NCBI GenBank assembly: GCA_022827045.1
Contig: JAJDTQ010000096.1
Coordinates: 59,682 to 123,681 of the forward strand
DNA length: 64,000 nt
Direction of reading: 5' to 3'
Source of the DNA: Candidatus Binatia bacterium
GTDB lineage: Bacteria > Desulfobacterota_B > Binatia > UBA9968 > JAJDTQ01
Positions 60,372 through 64,000 of this stretch are shown here, piece by piece (positions within the stretch are counted from its first letter, which is position 1; every line of letters starts with the position of its first letter). The position numbers and the translations under genes are program-made. The notes beneath the pieces were generated by a model that was not told the origin of the DNA, did no database searches, and saw nothing but the letters and a program-made list of their open reading frames with translations.

Positions 60372-62195
60372 ATGAGGATCCACCGGTACACGCCCTGGGA
60401 CGGCTCCCAGGAGGTTCGTTTTCCCACCGCCAACGACCTGTTGAAGCAGCTTTCGGACACGTTCCTGGAGGAAGAAGGCGTGCGCCGGGCGCTCCGGAGC
60501 CTCATGCGCCGGGGGTTCGAGTCCGAGGACGGGATGCGCTCGGTGCAGGGGCTGCGGGACCTGCTGCAGCAGGCGGAGGAGCAGAAACAGGATCTCCTCA
60601 ACAAGTACTCACCCGATTCCTTCAAGCTGTCGCCGGAAGAGAGCGAAGCGCTAAGCCGGAAGCTGAACGAGCTGGCGGAAAAGCTCGAGGCGTACCACGA
60701 GAAGATGCGCAACTTCATGGAGCGCCTGTCCGGCCGGTACGCCCAGAACATGGACGAGCTGGCCGAGCGAATGCGCCAGGCCCAGGAGCGTTACCAACAG
60801 CTCAAGGAACGTCTCGGGGAGCAGATAGACCAGCGGTCCATGCAGCAGCCGCAGAACCTCACGGGGCCCGGGGCGCCGGACCTCTCCCAGATGCTGGACC
60901 GCCTGAGCAGGCTGCTGGACGATGACGACTTCCTGCAGAACCTGCCCAACATGCTGGACGCCGCGGTGGAGGACCTCGACAACCTCCTGGAGAACCTCGA
61001 CTCGCTGGGCCAGCAGGAGCTGCAGCGCCTGAGCGACGCCATGTCCCAGATGGAGCAGCTCGAGCAACTGCTGAACCAGTACCCCTTCCAGGGCAGCCAG
61101 CGCATGGGGATGGGGGAGGCCGGGGAGATCCTGGGTCAGCTACGGGGCCTGGAGCAGTTCCTGCGCTGGGGCCGGCGGGGACTCGGCGACGTCTCCGACC
61201 TCGATCTGGACGCCATGCGGGAACTGCTGGGAGAGGAGGCGTACGAGCAGCTCAAGTACCTCCAGGGCGTGGAACAGATGATGGTGGACGCGGGTTACCT
61301 GGTGCGCACCGGCAGCGGTTTGAGACTCAGCCCCAAGGGCATGCGCCAGCTCGGCGACAAGGCTCTGAAAGAGATCTTCCAGCTCATGAACAAGAACCGC
61401 TGGGGGCAGCACGCCAGCGCCAAGACCGGCAACCAGGGCATGCGGCTGGAGGATACCCAGGCCTACGAGTACGGCAACCCGCTCAATATCGACATCCGCA
61501 AGACCCTGATGCAGGCGCTCGAGGACGGACGGACCGGGGTTCCCGTGCAGATCGAGCCCAAGGACTTCCAGGTATACCAGCACGAGTTCTCCACCGACAC
61601 CGAGACCGTGCTGCTCATCGACGTCAGCTACTCCATGCTGATGAACGACGCGCTGCACGCCGGCAAGAAGGTGGCGCTGGCCCTGAACCGGCTGATCGAG
61701 ACCAAGTTCCCGCAGGACGTGCTCCACCTGGTGGCGTTTCGTTCCAACGCCAAGATCATCCGCACCGAGGACCTGCCTTCCATCGTCGCCATCACCTATT
61801 TCATGGAGCATGGCACGGATATCAAGGAAGCACTGAGGTTTTCCCGTCAACTCCTTGGAAACAATAGAGCAACTAACCGCCAGATCATCCTCATCACCGA
61901 CGGTGAACCGACCGCCTGCAACGTCGACCGGGGAGGGCGCCTTCACAGCGGCTGGGGCTCGGCCCTGCTCCACGAGCGCATCGTCCGTGAGACCCTCAAG
62001 GAGGTCCGGCGCTGCACCCAAAGCGGCATCCGGATCAACACCTTCATGCTGGGGATGGACTACTACCGCATGGGCTTCGTGGACCGTCTCACCCGGATGA
62101 ACACCGGCCGGGTGTTCTACACTTCCCCCGACGAGATCGGCAACTACATCGTCGTCGACTATCTCGCCAACAAGCGCAAGCGCCTGCGGCGTTGA
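60372..62195 (+). CDS. VWA domain-containing protein with coiled-coil N-terminus
   Basis: A 607-residue protein. Residues about 30-230 are charged, Gln- and Leu-rich helices (for example LSRKLNELAEKLEAYHEKM) likely forming a long coiled coil. A winged-helix-like part follows (about 280-340, ending MVDAGYLVRTGSGLRLSPKGMR). The von Willebrand A domain covers about 405-600, with the MIDAS Asp-x-Ser-x-Ser as D417-V-S-Y-S and ILITDGEPTA near 515. Bacterial VWA proteins of this sort often pair with a MoxR-type AAA ATPase, but none is adjacent. The start is ATG at 60372. Confidence 0.85.
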   Translation: MRIHRYTPWDGSQEVRFPTANDLLKQLSDTFLEEEGVRRALRSLMRRGFESEDGMRSVQGLRDLLQQAEEQKQDLLNKYSPDSFKLSPEESEALSRKLNELAEKLEAYHEKMRNFMERLSGRYAQNMDELAERMRQAQERYQQLKERLGEQIDQRSMQQPQNLTGPGAPDLSQMLDRLSRLLDDDDFLQNLPNMLDAAVEDLDNLLENLDSLGQQELQRLSDAMSQMEQLEQLLNQYPFQGSQRMGMGEAGEILGQLRGLEQFLRWGRRGLGDVSDLDLDAMRELLGEEAYEQLKYLQGVEQMMVDAGYLVRTGSGLRLSPKGMRQLGDKALKEIFQLMNKNRWGQHASAKTGNQGMRLEDTQAYEYGNPLNIDIRKTLMQALEDGRTGVPVQIEPKDFQVYQHEFSTDTETVLLIDVSYSMLMNDALHAGKKVALALNRLIETKFPQDVLHLVAFRSNAKIIRTEDLPSIVAITYFMEHGTDIKEALRFSRQLLGNNRATNRQIILITDGEPTACNVDRGGRLHSGWGSALLHERIVRETLKEVRRCTQSGIRINTFMLGMDYYRMGFVDRLTRMNTGRVFYTSPDEIGNYIVVDYLANKRKRLRR

Positions 62196-62208
62196 TTGCC
62201 ACGAGGAT

Positions 62209-62243
62209 CCCTCACCCCGACCCTCTCCCAGAGGGAGAGGGGG
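62209..62243 (+). repeat. Palindromic intergenic element (35 bp)
   Basis: CCCTCACCCC then a CCCTCTCCC/GGGAGAGGG hairpin, the same form as at 12040 and 21402. It sits between the convergent VWA and FIST genes (stops at 62195 and 62298). Confidence 0.9.
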
Positions 62244-62260
62244 CTGGTTTGACACGCCCT

Positions 62261-62279
62261 GGAAAGCGGGAATCCGGGT
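62261..62279. repeat. Fragment of the CATTCCCGC-type repeat
   Basis: GGAAAGCGGGAATCCGGG resembles one half of the hairpin at 34661-34688. It is 17 bases after the 35-bp element in the same convergent gap. Confidence 0.45.
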
Positions 62280-62297
62280 GGGGATGGGAGCGGCGTC

Positions 62298-63470
62298 TCA
62301 CTCCGTGACGAGCGCGAGCACGCCGGTGTAGGTAAGCAAGTGGTTGCCCCCGGCCATGGGGCCAAGCTCGTAGTTGCCGAAGAAGCCGATGACCGGCACG
62401 TCGCCCAGCGCCTGCCTGATGTAGGCGGTATCGATCCCGGGTACGCCGTATAGGCCGCTGCCACGGGCACAGCAGTTGAAGTAGAGGCCCAACCGCGGCT
62501 TCCTGCCCTCGAGACGAGCCGCCTGCCGCTCCAACATCTGCCCGAGATCCTCCCGCGCCCGTTGCCCGTCGCGGAGGGTGAAGATCAGCGGCTGCCCGGG
62601 TTCCACCGGCTGAGCCACGGCAACGATGCCCCTTTGCGCATCCAGGCCGATGATGTTGCGGACCAGATACTGCCCCGGCTCGATCTCCGTCTGCCGCGGG
62701 TCGGGAGAAAGCCCGACGAACACGAACGCCAGCGCCCGACGCAGGTCCTGCTGGAAAGGTTTGCCGATGAGTTCGACGAACACCTCGAACGCCGGGCGGC
62801 CGTCGATCTCGAAGATGAGATTCTCGTCGGCCTTGGTGATGATCATCGGGTCGCCCACGGGTTGGCAGCCCTGGGTGATGTCGATCACGGTCTCGAAGCC
62901 GCCCGAGAGGGCGAATCCCACCACGCTGTTGCTGGTGACCTGGTCCCCGTAGAACTGGTAGGTGCGCCCGTGGCTGCCGTTCTCCGACGCCGCCGCCCCC
63001 ACCAGCGGGCCCGAGTGCCCGGCCTGAGCCATCCCGTCCAGCAACGCGTCGGGCCGGCTCCGGTAACCGTCGGCCAGGAGCACGGTCAGGGAAGGGTGGT
63101 CCGAACCCACGGCGTTGGCGATGTCCTGTCCCGCCGCCGCGTCGTTTCCCTTGAGGGATTCGCGCGCGAAAGGGCGCGCCCGGACGGTGTCGGATGCAAG
63201 CGCCATGACGGCGATCCCGGATTCCCCCTCGATCTCCCCGTTTTCGGTGAGGATCCCAAGGCCGCTGCAACCCACGATATCCGGAGTCCCAGTCAACAGG
63301 CTGAGCGTGGTCAACTCCTGTTCGAGGGGACCGGCGTGATCGACCGTGGCGTAAATCAGCACCAGGTCGGCACCGCCGTCCGGCAGACCTTCCATGGCGT
63401 TCCGCGCCGCTGCCTCGACCGCCGCCCGTGTGTCCGTTAGCGATGACTGTCCGACTCCGGCCTTCAGCAT
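62298..63470 (-). CDS. FIST domain-containing protein (FIST_N and FIST_C)
   Basis: A 390-residue sensor-like protein when read from the Met at 63470. The FIST N domain covers about residues 1-185, with GCSGLGILTENGEI near 68, and the FIST C domain about 200-385, with GCQPVGDPMIITKA near 198 and IGFFGNYELGPM near 363. FIST proteins bind small ligands such as amino acids and often feed into signalling. An in-frame GTG at 63602 would extend it by 44 residues and leave only 24 bases to the divergent gene; the later start is preferred but unproven. No kinase or cyclase domain is fused. Confidence 0.82.
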   Translation of the reverse strand: MLKAGVGQSSLTDTRAAVEAAARNAMEGLPDGGADLVLIYATVDHAGPLEQELTTLSLLTGTPDIVGCSGLGILTENGEIEGESGIAVMALASDTVRARPFARESLKGNDAAAGQDIANAVGSDHPSLTVLLADGYRSRPDALLDGMAQAGHSGPLVGAAASENGSHGRTYQFYGDQVTSNSVVGFALSGGFETVIDITQGCQPVGDPMIITKADENLIFEIDGRPAFEVFVELIGKPFQQDLRRALAFVFVGLSPDPRQTEIEPGQYLVRNIIGLDAQRGIVAVAQPVEPGQPLIFTLRDGQRAREDLGQMLERQAARLEGRKPRLGLYFNCCARGSGLYGVPGIDTAYIRQALGDVPVIGFFGNYELGPMAGGNHLLTYTGVLALVTE

Positions 63471-63625
63471 GGCTTCAGGGTATGCAACACCGCGCCGCAG
63501 GTCAATCAAGTCGTGTACGTCGACCCCATGCGGTCGGTCTTCGAGCTCCTGGATGTGCTCTTTCGCGGACGGCGCCAGGTTCCCGACTATGGTCCGGGCC
63601 ACCCGAGTTTGCTATAAAGGGCCGC

Positions 63626-64000
63626 ATGAGAATCGTTCAGATACCCCTGTTAAGGGACAACTACGGGTACCTTCTGGTCTGCGAGAAGACCAACCAGGCG
63701 AGCATCGTAGACCCCTCGGAGGGCGAGCCTGTCTGGCGTACGGTGCAGGAGGAGGGGGTCGACCTTGTCGCGATCCTCAACACCCACCACCACCGGGATC
63801 ACACCGGCGGGAACGAGTATCTCCTCCAGCAGAAGCCGGACCTGAAGGTGTTCGGGGCAAAGGTGGACGAGCACCGCATCCCGGGCATCACGCACCGGGT
63901 CATGGAGGGGGACGATGTCGAGGTCGGGGAGGAGTGCGGGAGCGTGCTGTTCATTCCGGGCCATACCATCGGGCACATCGGCTTCGTGTTCCCCGGAAAG
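63626..64000 (+). CDS. gloB: Hydroxyacylglutathione hydrolase (glyoxalase II), N-terminal part
   Basis: The first 125 residues of a metallo-beta-lactamase-fold thioesterase; the gene runs off the right edge. THHHRDHTGG near residue 53 is the HxHxDH zinc motif, and IPGHTIGHIGF near residue 112 supplies the next His. PLLRDNYGYLL at the N-terminus is the typical GloB start. It hydrolyses S-lactoylglutathione to lactate and glutathione, which fits the glutathione-using enzymes elsewhere in the window. It is divergent from the FIST gene, with a TATAAA-like sequence just before the start. Confidence 0.9.
   Translation, partial: MRIVQIPLLRDNYGYLLVCEKTNQASIVDPSEGEPVWRTVQEEGVDLVAILNTHHHRDHTGGNEYLLQQKPDLKVFGAKVDEHRIPGITHRVMEGDDVEVGEECGSVLFIPGHTIGHIGFVFPGK

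Noticed and set aside
63471..63602. A 44-residue N-terminal extension of the FIST protein
   Set aside because: The GTG start at 63602 has no ribosome-binding site and would leave only 24 bases to the divergent gene; kept only as an alternative start.

Overview
This is a GC-rich stretch of chromosome from an uncultured Gram-negative bacterium. An outer-membrane TonB-dependent receptor, an AsmA-type protein, a glutathione-dependent formaldehyde dehydrogenase and sigma70-like promoters support this. The mix of PF04909 amidohydrolases, short-chain dehydrogenases, a luciferase-like flavin enzyme, UbiD, P450 and thiolase/DUF35 genes resembles metabolically versatile soil or sponge-associated lineages such as Tectomicrobia- or Rokubacteria-like organisms. 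That taxonomic guess is an inference from gene content; no rRNA gene is present. The window is densely coding: about 60 protein genes, one tRNA-Arg(CCG), no insertion sequence, no CRISPR array and almost no transcription factor.

Layout. 1-4100: amidohydrolase tail, infA, a DUF423 membrane protein, an amidohydrolase, an MFS carrier and a glycine-rich RRM protein behind a clear promoter. 4100-9280: rpiA, M48 lipoprotein protease, a hydroxyisobutyrate dehydrogenase-like reductase, rmuC and a class III alcohol dehydrogenase. 9300-19600: an orphan molybdenum hydroxylase subunit, a three-gene minus-strand operon (amidohydrolase, alpha/beta hydrolase, DoxX), and an AsmA-recD2 pair. 19700-27300: thioesterase, MFS carrier, a TPP-dependent E1 alpha/beta pair with an LLM flavoenzyme, then SDR, thiolase, DUF35 and glutaredoxin. 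27290-34620: GMC oxidoreductase, an unexplained short transcription unit with its own promoter and terminator, a DOPA dioxygenase-like gene, a Nudix-TerB pair, the TldD/TldE pair and a two-domain VOC protein.

34720-39230 is a divergent NHEJ locus (ligD / ku), with an ImmA/IrrE-type metalloprotease directly behind ku. 39250-44070 is a compact apparent catabolic operon: a 3-hydroxyanthranilate dioxygenase-like cupin, an uncharacterised ferritin-like diiron protein, an ACMSD-like amidohydrolase, a 63-residue protein, an SDR and a UbiD decarboxylase. 44170-49150: TonB receptor, comF, P450. 49290-54720: a purine-type phosphoribosyltransferase followed by a complete BMP/nucleoside ABC importer, suggesting uptake and salvage. 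54780-64000: sulfatase, tRNA-Arg, a DUF4143 ATPase with a striking inverted repeat ending on its start codon, a P1 peptidase, a MEMO1-family protein with a PqqD-like N-terminus, a 3Fe-4S ferredoxin, a VWA protein, a FIST protein and the start of a glyoxalase II.

Repeats: a 35-42 bp CCTCTCCC/GGGAGAGG palindromic element occurs in three separate gaps, each between convergent genes. Two other palindrome types (GCGACC/GGTCGC and CATTCCCGC/GCGGGAATG) also sit near gene ends, and one perfect 16-bp inverted repeat lies inside the TonB receptor gene. The best candidates for undescribed biology are the 3-HAO/diiron/UbiD operon, the orphan transcription unit at about 28826-29252, the hairpin on the DUF4143 ATPase start and the ku-IrrE pairing.
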